Shown here: positions 7,089 to 13,974 of the stretch, piece by piece | How positions within the stretch are numbered: position 1 is the first letter of the stretch | Layout: each line of letters begins with the position of its first letter | Origin: Chloroflexota bacterium | Lineage (GTDB): Bacteria; Chloroflexota; Dehalococcoidia; GIF9; UBA5629 | DNA length: 15,584 nucleotides | Assembly: GCA_026389635.1 (NCBI GenBank) | Contig: JAPLHM010000012.1 | Coordinates: 1 to 15,584 of the forward strand | Direction of reading: 5' to 3' | The notes under the pieces: generated by a model | Databases searched by the model: none | Seen by the model: the letters and a program-made list of their open reading frames with translations, nothing else | Told to the model about the DNA's origin: nothing | Made by a program: the position numbers and the translations under genes

Positions 7089-7145
7089 GTATAGTGCTCC
7101 TGGTATGGGTCAAGTGGTTTGGTTTGGCGCCGTTGCTGTGATATT

Positions 7146-7220
7146 ATGAATCCGCTTCTGAACGTGGCCATGAGTTTAATCCTGATCTATCTTATTGTTA
7201 AGGAGGGTAATGGTGAGTAA
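7146..7220 (+). CDS. Possible 24-residue hydrophobic leader peptide overlapping the LarA-like start
   Basis: In the leader of the LarA-like gene an ATG at 7146 opens a 24-codon frame, MNPLLNVAMSLILIYLIVKE followed by GNGE, ending at TAA 7218-7220. It looks like one membrane-spanning helix. The stop falls a few bases after the LarA-like start codon, a geometry that would allow translational coupling. There is no recognisable ribosome site before this ATG, so it may be chance. Confidence 0.25.
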   Translation: MNPLLNVAMSLILIYLIVKEGNGE

Positions 7221-8667
7221 TAAAATCATCCAGGCGGATTACTGGGATAGGAAGATAGATATCGAGGTGCCGGGAGACACTGTGATCGGCGAGATTCCCA
7301 ATCCCCCGGTGCTGCAGGACCCAGAAAAAGCCATACGGGAAGCTATAGCTAAGCCAATCGGCGCGCCTCCCCTGGCGGAACTGGCTAAAAAGGCACGCAA
7401 CGGCAAGGTCACCATCGGTTTTGATGACCCCTCACGGCCCGGCAAGCCCCGCCAGATGATCATCCCCATCCTTATAGAAGAGCTGCTCAAGGCCGGCGTT
7501 AAAGAAGAAAATATATATTTGCTGTGCGGCAGCGGCAATCACTGCAAGTGGACCGCCCCGCAATTAAGGGCTTACCTGGGCCCGGCCATATATGACAGGT
7601 TTGCCCCGGCCGGCAGTGCCTCAAGGGTGCTCAACCATGACTGCCATGACCCTGAGAACCTGGTATACATGGGCACGTCGTCCTTAGGCGATTACGTCGA
7701 GTACAACCGGGCGCTACAGGACTCCGAACTTTTTATCTATACGGGCACAGTCGTGGTTTCGAACTGGGGTGGCATGACCGGCACCGGCGTCATTATCGGT
7801 TACCCCAGCACGCGCAGCATGACCTCGACACACGGTTTTCCCGTGGTTGGCCACCCTGATTCCTGCCACGGTAATCAGCATACCATGATGTACCGTGCTC
7901 ACAAGGAAGCAATCATGGCCCAGATCGAGAAACATACCGGCAAGCGCGTATTTTACGTAGACGTCGTCCCCAGCGCGGGTGGGGCCCCGGCCGGCATATT
8001 TGCCGGCTATTCACCCGAGATCAACCAGCCTACCTGGCAATTTGCCGAAAGTATCTATCACATGGAGGTGCCCCAGTCCGACGTGCTTATTTATGGTGTG
8101 CCCCGCTATTCGCTCTACGGTGAGACCAGCAATCCGCTCATTGCGCTGGCCGCAGCCTGCGCCCCCGTGCGCATGTGGGTCAACAAACCGCTGCTGAGGG
8201 AAGGCGGTGTGGTCATAGCGATGGCGCACTGCGACGGGACCATGGACGATAGGTCGCACCCTTCGTACGCAGAGATACTTGACCTCTACCGCAATTGTTT
8301 TAGCATGCAGGAGCTCTCCATTTACGAAGAGGAGTTCATGCACCGCGAGGACCTCATCTTTAAATACAGGTACGGCTATGCCTATGCGCCGGTGCATGGC
8401 TTCTGGCTGATGTACGAGAGCGAGTACGCCCTTAACCACGCCAATAAAATCATTATGGCGGGTGTGCCGGGCATGGATAACCCACTGGCGCAGGTGCAGG
8501 TCAGCGGTACCGGCGGGCCCGGATCTGTGCGCGATGTCGGCTGCACGCCCGTTAAAAATTTCGCCGAAGCAATGAAAATGGCCGAGAAAATTGTCGGCAA
8601 GAATCCCCGCGTGATGGCCTGTCCGTCCTTCTGGACCAAGATCAGGCCCAGGTTCTACGTTAAGTAA
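7210..8667 (+). CDS. LarA-family (DUF2088, lactate racemase-like) protein lacking the cofactor lysine
   Basis: A 485-residue cytoplasmic protein of the nickel-pincer lactate racemase superfamily. Conserved positions match Lactobacillus LarA as I recall it: FDDPSRP (Asp73 and Arg76, equivalent to Asp72/Arg75), GSGNH (His111, equivalent to His108), a later HDCHDPENLVYMGTS resembling the family's second motif, and His208 aligning with the nickel ligand His200. The stretch equivalent to SHFFAGFSGGRK is SNWGGMTGTGV: His174 and the cofactor-binding Lys184 are both missing, and there is no lysine at all from about residue 154 to 228. It is therefore probably not an ordinary racemase. AGGAGGG at 7201-7207 serves either ATG 7210 or GTG 7213; GTG has the better spacing (5 bases). 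First gene of a four-gene operon under the promoter at 7058-7086. Confidence 0.85.
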   Translation: MVSNKIIQADYWDRKIDIEVPGDTVIGEIPNPPVLQDPEKAIREAIAKPIGAPPLAELAKKARNGKVTIGFDDPSRPGKPRQMIIPILIEELLKAGVKEENIYLLCGSGNHCKWTAPQLRAYLGPAIYDRFAPAGSASRVLNHDCHDPENLVYMGTSSLGDYVEYNRALQDSELFIYTGTVVVSNWGGMTGTGVIIGYPSTRSMTSTHGFPVVGHPDSCHGNQHTMMYRAHKEAIMAQIEKHTGKRVFYVDVVPSAGGAPAGIFAGYSPEINQPTWQFAESIYHMEVPQSDVLIYGVPRYSLYGETSNPLIALAAACAPVRMWVNKPLLREGGVVIAMAHCDGTMDDRSHPSYAEILDLYRNCFSMQELSIYEEEFMHREDLIFKYRYGYAYAPVHGFWLMYESEYALNHANKIIMAGVPGMDNPLAQVQVSGTGGPGSVRDVGCTPVKNFAEAMKMAEKIVGKNPRVMACPSFWTKIRPRFYVK

Positions 8668-8705
8668 AAGTATTCTCAAATAAAACATATATCAGGAGGC
8701 GTAAA

Positions 8706-8921
8706 ATGCGTCTGCAGTCTTATCAGGGCGAAATCAAGGAGCACCTGCAATACCTGGGAATATGGGATAACTTAGTTGCCGGTAAGCTCAAATGCTTTGT
8801 CTGCAAGGTCAAGCTGGGCGCGGACAACTTCGGGCTGGCTTTCCGCAACTTCGAGAAGATGGAGACGACCTGTAACAGGCTTGATTGTATACGTACCGTT
8901 ACACACGTATTAGAGGACTGA
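8706..8921 (+). CDS. Small four-cysteine, zinc-ribbon-like protein
   Basis: A 71-residue protein that I cannot assign to a named family. AGGAGG lies six bases before the ATG, so it is well supported as a gene despite its size. Cys30 and Cys33 form a CxxC knuckle (LKCFVCKVKLG) and Cys56 and Cys61 a second pair (TTCNRLDCI), a spacing that could hold one zinc or iron in a rubredoxin/zinc-ribbon-like fold. The N-terminal third is helical and charged. It sits 38 bases after the LarA-like gene and 32 bases before the flavoprotein, in the same operon. A subunit, metal chaperone or electron-transfer partner of a neighbour is possible; none can be chosen from sequence. Confidence 0.75.
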   Translation: MRLQSYQGEIKEHLQYLGIWDNLVAGKLKCFVCKVKLGADNFGLAFRNFEKMETTCNRLDCIRTVTHVLED

Positions 8922-8953
8922 ATCCGCATAGATTAAGATGCAGGAGAAAGAAC

Positions 8954-10450
8954 ATGACAACTTTTTACGATAACCGAAGGCCGTATGACAATTATGATTC
9001 AACTACTAAGGAATGGGACGCCATCTTTATCGGAGGGGGCGCTTCGGGGAGGTTCGGTTCCTCCTATTTCCGCGCCATGGGCGGCAACCAGCTTACCATT
9101 GAGGCTGATAATCACTTGGGCGGTAAATGCTGCAAGAACGCCTGCGTGCTGCATCACTATCTTTACGAGATAGCCGTTGAACTGGACAAGGCACGCATCT
9201 GGGATAAGAAAGAATACTGGCCCAAGTTCCCCAGGAAAAACGGCAAGGTTGAAATATTACCCGTCCTGAGAGATTACCTTATCGGCCGCGAGTATGTATT
9301 TGATTTCATGTTCCACCAGAGCAAGGAGCAACTGAAACTCCAGTTCTTGCTTAACCAGCGGGCCTCTGTCCTCGACCCGCATACGGTCACGGTCTCGGGC
9401 AAGGGGGAGTTTAAAACGAAGAACATCATCGTGGCGGCAGGCGCCGGGCCATCTGTGCCACCGGTTCCCGGAACTAATCTTAAAGGCGTTTATACCTATG
9501 CAGACTTTCTCGAGCTTGATTACGAGCCGAAAGATGTGGTAGTGGTGGGCGCTTCCAAAAGCGGACTGCCCTGGGCCTGCTTTTTCAACGCTGTCGGTTG
9601 CAACACCACCGTAGTGGAGATGTTGCCGGCCCTCAGCCAGTTCCCCATCGATGATGATGTGCGTGAATACACGCTGCGCATGATGAAACTGAGGGGCCTG
9701 CCGGTGCTTGACGAGACCACCCTGGTTTCCATCAACGGCAGCGGCTCGGTCAAATCGGTGACGGTCAAGGGTAAGGACGGCGTAGAAAAAATAATCAAGG
9801 CCGACCTGGTCTACCTGGGAACGGGGTGCACACCGCGCTCGGAAATTGTTACAGCTATCGGGGTTAAGGCCGGCCCGAAGAAAGAGATAATCGTGGACAG
9901 GCACATGGCAACCAACGTGCTCGGGGTATATGCCAGCGGCGATATCACGGGAGGAGTCATGGAGATGTGGAAGGCCAGGCAGGGCGGCATGATGGCAGCT
10001 AAGAATATTCTTGGCTCGCCGGCTGAATTTGAGACCGAGCTGTTTGCCGATACACTGCATACATTCTACGAGACCACCTGGGTCGGCATGACGGAGAAGG
10101 AGGCCAGGGAGAAGGTAGGGCAGGTATTCGTGGTCAGGATGCCCATACAGGGCTACAAGAACTGGCTGCCCCTGCCCCTGTGCGAGGGCGCCATGCAGTA
10201 CGCCCACCAGTGGCCGGACCTGTCCGGGTTCCAGAAGATTATCTATGACGCGAAGACCCGCAAGTTCCTGGGCGCCCAGCATGTGGGCTACGGTGGCAAG
10301 GACTCATTCCAGTACCTGTTGTACCTGCTCAAGAAGGGTGCGACTATCGACGAGATAGCCAACCTGACCGAGCTCTTCATCAACCCGACACATTTCATCC
10401 AGCTTTCACGGTTGCGCGCCGGCATGAAAAACCTGGTGGACCTGGGTTAG
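8954..10450 (+). CDS. 2-ketopropyl-CoM oxidoreductase/carboxylase (2-KPCC, XecC)-like flavin disulfide oxidoreductase
   Basis: A 498-residue homodimer-type FAD/NAD(P)H disulfide oxidoreductase. FAD motif GGGASG (27-32), redox pair Cys59/Cys64 in GGKCCKNACVLHH, ATG-like AAGAGPSVPPVPG, second nucleotide motif GASKSG (199-204), and YASGDITGG. Several stretches match Xanthobacter 2-KPCC as I recall it: DAIFIGGGASGRFGS, QSKEQL, MEMWKAR, GFQKIIYDAKTRKFLGA and LFINPTHFIQLSRLRAG. 2-KPCC cleaves a thioether and carboxylates the enolate, and replaces the usual His-Glu pair by Phe-His; here these are Phe475 and His480, with Gln483. Substrate-site Arg33 (Arg56) and Met119 (Met140) also agree. Differences: Lys61 for His84, an extra Cys60, and Glu222 where 2-KPCC has Arg. 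The ATG at 8954 has AGGAG seven bases upstream. The true substrate is unproven. Confidence 0.82.
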   Translation: MTTFYDNRRPYDNYDSTTKEWDAIFIGGGASGRFGSSYFRAMGGNQLTIEADNHLGGKCCKNACVLHHYLYEIAVELDKARIWDKKEYWPKFPRKNGKVEILPVLRDYLIGREYVFDFMFHQSKEQLKLQFLLNQRASVLDPHTVTVSGKGEFKTKNIIVAAGAGPSVPPVPGTNLKGVYTYADFLELDYEPKDVVVVGASKSGLPWACFFNAVGCNTTVVEMLPALSQFPIDDDVREYTLRMMKLRGLPVLDETTLVSINGSGSVKSVTVKGKDGVEKIIKADLVYLGTGCTPRSEIVTAIGVKAGPKKEIIVDRHMATNVLGVYASGDITGGVMEMWKARQGGMMAAKNILGSPAEFETELFADTLHTFYETTWVGMTEKEAREKVGQVFVVRMPIQGYKNWLPLPLCEGAMQYAHQWPDLSGFQKIIYDAKTRKFLGAQHVGYGGKDSFQYLLYLLKKGATIDEIANLTELFINPTHFIQLSRLRAGMKNLVDLG

Positions 10451-10457
10451 CGCCTTC

Positions 10458-11279
10458 ATGAAGTTTAAACAGTATTCAGGAAAAATCGCCTACATAACCG
10501 GCGGGTCCAGCGGCATAGGCCTGGCCTGCGCGGAACTGCTGGCCGATATGGGCGCCGATCTGGTGATCTTCGCCCGCGGACAGCAGCAACTTGAGACGTC
10601 GCTGGTGGAAATCGAGCGCAATAGGGTATCTGAAAAACAGCGCTTCCTGGCTGTCCAACTCGATGTATCGCAGCGTGAACAGGCTGAAAAGCTGCTGAGT
10701 AAGACGGTCGTGGATTTCGGCAGCCCTGACATTCTCATCAACAGCGCCGGTATTTCCTATCCTCAGAGATTCGAAGATATTCCCTATACTAAATTCGATG
10801 AAATTATGCGCATAAATCTGAACGGTACCTGGAACACCGTTTCCATACTGTTGCCCCATATGAAGGTGAGGGGTGGCTTTATCATTAACGTGTCCTCTGT
10901 TGCCGGCTATATCGGCGTTTTCGGAATGACCGCCTACAGCGCGTCCAAGTTCGCGGTGATAGGTTTCTCCGAGGCTTTGAGGAGTGAATTGAAGCGGTTC
11001 AATATCAGCGTTTGTGTGCTGTGCCCGCCGGATGTTGATACGCCCATGCTGGAGAGGGCGGGCAGGATCAAGCCCGAGGAGACTAAGGCCATTTCCTCGT
11101 CTGCTTCCGTCATGAAACCGCTGGATGTTGCCAGGGCTGTGATCGATGGCATGGGACGGGGACAGTTTCTCATCCTGCCGGGCGCCGGTACAAAGTACAC
11201 GTATTTTATGAAGCGGCTATTCCCCGGGCTGGTAGAGTCAATAATAGATGGCAAGATACGGAAAGCCACGCAGCGGTGA
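10458..11279 (+). CDS. Short-chain dehydrogenase/reductase, 3-ketosphinganine-reductase-like
   Basis: A 273-residue Rossmann enzyme of the classical SDR type. Cofactor motif TGGSSGIG (14-21), Arg40 after the second strand (favouring NADPH), NSAG (95-98), and the catalytic set Asn120, Ser147, Tyr160 and Lys164 (YSASK). The C-terminal part, with CPPDVDTPML and GMGRGQFLILPG, resembles 3-ketodihydrosphingosine-reductase-like SDRs common in many bacteria; that is a subfamily resemblance, not a substrate. It begins seven bases after the flavoprotein stop, so it is tightly coupled. In the known epoxide pathway SDRs (XecD/XecE) make the 2-ketopropyl-CoM substrate of 2-KPCC, so this enzyme could play a similar hydroxy/keto role here. 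It is the last gene of the operon; a 39-base gap without a clear hairpin separates it from the convergent pilT. Confidence 0.88.
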   Translation: MKFKQYSGKIAYITGGSSGIGLACAELLADMGADLVIFARGQQQLETSLVEIERNRVSEKQRFLAVQLDVSQREQAEKLLSKTVVDFGSPDILINSAGISYPQRFEDIPYTKFDEIMRINLNGTWNTVSILLPHMKVRGGFIINVSSVAGYIGVFGMTAYSASKFAVIGFSEALRSELKRFNISVCVLCPPDVDTPMLERAGRIKPEETKAISSSASVMKPLDVARAVIDGMGRGQFLILPGAGTKYTYFMKRLFPGLVESIIDGKIRKATQR

Positions 11280-11318
11280 GGCGGATATCAAGTATTCCCG
11301 GACTTTGGCAGGTGCTGT

Positions 11319-12389
11319 TTACGTGGGGTGGTAGGAATGGCGCATTGTTTTCAATTCCTCCAGCATATTGGAGATGACAAACGCCTGGTCTTCGCTGATG
11401 GTGCCGGAGGATATAAGTGCTGACAGCGCCTGGTTCAGTGTCTGCATCCCCTCTTTGCTTGAAACCTGTATAAGGCTGTACAGCTGGTGGATGCGTCCCT
11501 CGCGGATAGTGTTTCTTACAGCGTTATTGACGATCATGATCTCGCATGCCGGCACCCGGCCCTGGCCGTCCGCTCGGGGTATGAGGGTCTGGCAGACAAC
11601 CGCCGTCAGTATCTGCGCCAGTTCGCTGCGTACCTGGTCATGCTGGCTGGCCGGGAACATGTCAATGATGCGGTTGACGGTTTGAGAAGCATCAGAGGTG
11701 TGCAGTGTGCCCAGGACCAGATGTCCTGTCTCCGCCGCCCTTATGGCTGTGATCATGGTAGTCATCTCACGCATCTCGCCGACCACTATGACATCAGGGT
11801 CATGACGCAGTGCATGTATCAGGGCGTTATCAAATGAGGCCGTGTCTTCGCCAAGGTTTCTTTGGGATATAAGGCACTTGTTGTTAGTGTGCACGTATTC
11901 GATGGGGTCTTCAATCGTGATGATGTTGCGTTCCAGGTTCTCATTGAGGTAATTGATCATGGCTGCAATTGTGCTGGACTTCCCGCTGCCAGTAGGGCCG
12001 GTGATCAATATAAGCCCCGTCGGCTTGAGAATAAGATCGCGTATCACGGGGGGTAAGTTTAAGTCCTCAATGGTGGGTATCTTGAAGGGTATTATCCTGA
12101 CCGACATGCTGAGGGTATTTCTCTGCTGCATGACATTGATCCTGCAGCGGGCCAGCCCCGCTATGCTGTAGTAGAAATCGATGTCATGGCTGGCTGCAAA
12201 GTCCCTTCTTTTTTCAGCCGTGGCAACCTCCTCGAAGGCTTCCTGAATATCTTTAGCCGTCAAGAGTGGAATCCCCTGTATCGGAACCAGGTTTCCGTAG
12301 ATACGAAGGGTGGGCGGGGACGTGACATTCAGATGCAGATCAGACGCCTTATTGGTCACGGCCAGTTCGATTAATTCATGTACATTCAT
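11319..12389 (-). CDS. pilT: PilT-type retraction ATPase of type IV pili
   Basis: A 356-residue hexameric secretion ATPase that depolymerises pilin fibres at the inner face of the membrane. After the PAS-like N-terminal domain come Walker A GPTGSGKSST (131-140), the Asp box ITIEDPIEY with Glu160, Walker B DVIVVGEMR (199-207) and the His box LGTLHTSDAS with His230. The C-terminal AVRNTIRE corresponds to the AIRNLIRE motif known to be needed for retraction in PilT. The length fits PilT (about 345-370) rather than the much longer PilB. No pilin, PilB or PilC gene is present, so this is a detached copy. It lies 55 bases after the sugar dehydrogenase gene, same strand, and is probably cotranscribed. 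PilU is the alternative; the near-complete retraction motif favours PilT. Confidence 0.92.
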   Translation of the reverse strand: MNVHELIELAVTNKASDLHLNVTSPPTLRIYGNLVPIQGIPLLTAKDIQEAFEEVATAEKRRDFAASHDIDFYYSIAGLARCRINVMQQRNTLSMSVRIIPFKIPTIEDLNLPPVIRDLILKPTGLILITGPTGSGKSSTIAAMINYLNENLERNIITIEDPIEYVHTNNKCLISQRNLGEDTASFDNALIHALRHDPDVIVVGEMREMTTMITAIRAAETGHLVLGTLHTSDASQTVNRIIDMFPASQHDQVRSELAQILTAVVCQTLIPRADGQGRVPACEIMIVNNAVRNTIREGRIHQLYSLIQVSSKEGMQTLNQALSALISSGTISEDQAFVISNMLEELKTMRHSYHPT

Positions 12390-12444
12390 GGGTCAAACAT
12401 CCATTATTCAAGATGTACTGGTACTTTAAACCGGGAAACACCCG

Positions 12445-13779
12445 CTACTCACCGAGCCGTATGATGTTGGCGGAGTCGATGCCAACAGTGCATCCGCGCG
12501 TATCGAATACCAGTTTAGAGTCCTTTACGATAGATTTCAGGTCATAGCAACTGTGGTCGGTCACTATTACCACGCAGTCATAATAGCTCAGCGCTTTCTT
12601 TTCGAGCTTGATTGATTTGAGCCTGTGGTTTCCCTCTTTAACATCCAGGATGTAGGGGTCATGGTAATGCACCGTGGCCTTCTTTTCAAAAAGCAGTTCG
12701 ATCACCCTCAATGCGGGTGACTCCCTGAGGTCCTCGATGTCTTTTTTATAGGCCACTCCCAGGATGAGTATTTTAGCACCCTTGACACTTTTAGTGCGTG
12801 TGTTGAGCGCTCCCACAATTCGCTCGACTATGTATTCGGGCATTGTTTCATTTATTTCGGCAGCCAATTCGATGAACCTGGTGTGAAAAAAATACTCCCT
12901 GGCCTTGCTCGCGAGGTAGTATGGATCAAGGGGTATGCAGTGCCCGCCTACACCGGGTCCAGGGTAGAACGGCATGTAACCGAAAGGTTTGGTGGAGGCT
13001 GACTTTATAACCTCCCAGACGTTGATATTCATCTTTTCGCAAAGCTTGGCAAGTTCGTTTACCAGCGCGATATTAACACTGCGGAACACGTTCTCGAAGA
13101 CCTTGTCCATCTCGGCCACTTCCGGCGTGGAAACTTCCAGGACCCTGTCAGATACGTGCTTGTACAGCAGTGCGGCAAGCTTGGTCGAAGTGGGTTCCAT
13201 GCCCCCGACAATCTTAGGGGTGTTCCGAATAGTAAATTTGCGGCTGCCCGGGTCAATGCGCTCCGGGGAGAAGGTCAGGAAATAGTCCACACCCACCTTG
13301 AGCCCGGTGGATTCCAGTATCGGCAGCACTATCTCCCGTGTGGTGCCCGGGTAGGTTGTGCTCTCTAAAATAACCAGGTGACCCAGCCGCAGGAAGCGCG
13401 CGATATCATTGGTAGCGCTGACGATATAAGTTAAATCGGGCTCCTTGGTCTTGGTCAGAGGAGTCGGGACACAAATAATAATAGTATCTACCCTGCGCAG
13501 CGCCGATTGACTGATGGTTGCCTTTAAGCGTCCGCTGGCAACAGCTTTTTTCAGCCGCGCTGATTCTATATCCAGCAGGTAAGATGTGCCCCGCGTAATC
13601 TTATTGACACGCCCTTTATCAGAGTCAATACCGGTCACATTGAACCCCGCCTCTGCAAAGGCCAGTGCTAGGGGCAGTCCCACGTATCCCAATCCCACGA
13701 CACCTATGTCGGCCGATTTATCCCGGATCCTGCTTTCCAGGTTTCTCAGGTCGTTTACCGTTAGTTCTGGCCGCGCCAT
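12445..13779 (-). CDS. Nucleotide-sugar dehydrogenase, UDP-N-acetylglucosamine/mannosamine 6-dehydrogenase type (WbpA/WecC-like)
   Basis: A 444-residue NAD-dependent four-electron dehydrogenase that oxidises C6 of a UDP-sugar to a uronic acid for polysaccharide or glycan synthesis. The N-terminal GLGYVGLP (29-36), the STTYPGTT motif, FSPERIDPG, and the active-site GPGVGGHCIPLDPYYL with catalytic Cys281 are all present, as are the C-terminal LGVAYKKDIEDLRESPA and YHDPY. The KPFGYMPFYPGPGVGGH stretch resembles UDP-N-acetyl-hexosamine dehydrogenases more than plain UDP-glucose dehydrogenase, but this does not settle the substrate. The ATG at 13779 is preceded by GAGGG. It has its own promoter at 13829-13857 and is followed by pilT, a hint that surface polysaccharide and pilus retraction are coordinated. 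Confidence 0.92.
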   Translation of the reverse strand: MARPELTVNDLRNLESRIRDKSADIGVVGLGYVGLPLALAFAEAGFNVTGIDSDKGRVNKITRGTSYLLDIESARLKKAVASGRLKATISQSALRRVDTIIICVPTPLTKTKEPDLTYIVSATNDIARFLRLGHLVILESTTYPGTTREIVLPILESTGLKVGVDYFLTFSPERIDPGSRKFTIRNTPKIVGGMEPTSTKLAALLYKHVSDRVLEVSTPEVAEMDKVFENVFRSVNIALVNELAKLCEKMNINVWEVIKSASTKPFGYMPFYPGPGVGGHCIPLDPYYLASKAREYFFHTRFIELAAEINETMPEYIVERIVGALNTRTKSVKGAKILILGVAYKKDIEDLRESPALRVIELLFEKKATVHYHDPYILDVKEGNHRLKSIKLEKKALSYYDCVVIVTDHSCYDLKSIVKDSKLVFDTRGCTVGIDSANIIRLGE

Positions 13780-13828
13780 TTTCCCTCACCCATGGTAATT
13801 CATTTACCATTTAATCAAATTTATGCAT

Positions 13829-13857
13829 AGTTTAACCGTGAGGTGAAACCATGTCAA
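13829..13857 (-). promoter_or_regulatory. Promoter for the nucleotide-sugar dehydrogenase / pilT unit
   Basis: On the minus strand a perfect TTGACA (13857-13852) is followed 17 bases later by TAAACT (13834-13829), matching four of six -10 positions. The predicted start near 13822 gives a leader of about 43 bases containing the GAGGG ribosome site. It is divergent from the histidine-kinase promoter about 80 bases away. Confidence 0.6.
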
Positions 13858-13937
13858 AACGGGATTCAAGAGATTGTAATTAAAAGAGGCATCGATAAGC
13901 AATCAAGTATAAAGTGTGGCGTCTCAGGTCAGATTAA

Positions 13938-13965
13938 TTGACATATTCATCCAATTTACTATAAT
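13938..13965 (+). promoter_or_regulatory. Consensus sigma-70 promoter directly abutting the histidine kinase gene
   Basis: TTGACA (13938-13943) and TATAAT (13960-13965) are both perfect, 16 bases apart. Transcription should start about seven bases on, near 13972, only three bases before the ATG at 13975, so the mRNA is probably leaderless or nearly so. Confidence 0.75.
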
Positions 13966-13974
13966 GGAAGCTAA

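Noticed and set aside
7210..8667. Calling the DUF2088 protein a functional lactate racemase
   Set aside because: The cofactor lysine and one catalytic histidine are absent, and no larB, larC or larE lies in the window.
8011..8688. 225-codon antisense frame over the LarA-like gene
   Set aside because: It covers conserved LarA-family sequence on the other strand and its translation has no recognisable domain; long antisense frames are common in GC-rich coding DNA.
9257..10282. 341-codon open frame antisense to the 2-KPCC-like gene
   Set aside because: It is a shadow of a well-supported gene with clear motifs on the plus strand; the antisense translation shows no family motif and no ribosome site was found.
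8954..10450. Calling the flavoprotein a mercuric reductase or dihydrolipoamide dehydrogenase
   Set aside because: The C-terminal catalytic His/Glu pair is replaced by the Phe/His arrangement of 2-KPCC, there is no N-terminal heavy-metal domain or C-terminal vicinal Cys pair, and several long stretches match 2-KPCC instead.
12421..12444. Small CGGG/CCCG stem between the sugar dehydrogenase and pilT
   Set aside because: A four-base stem without a U-tract is expected by chance.
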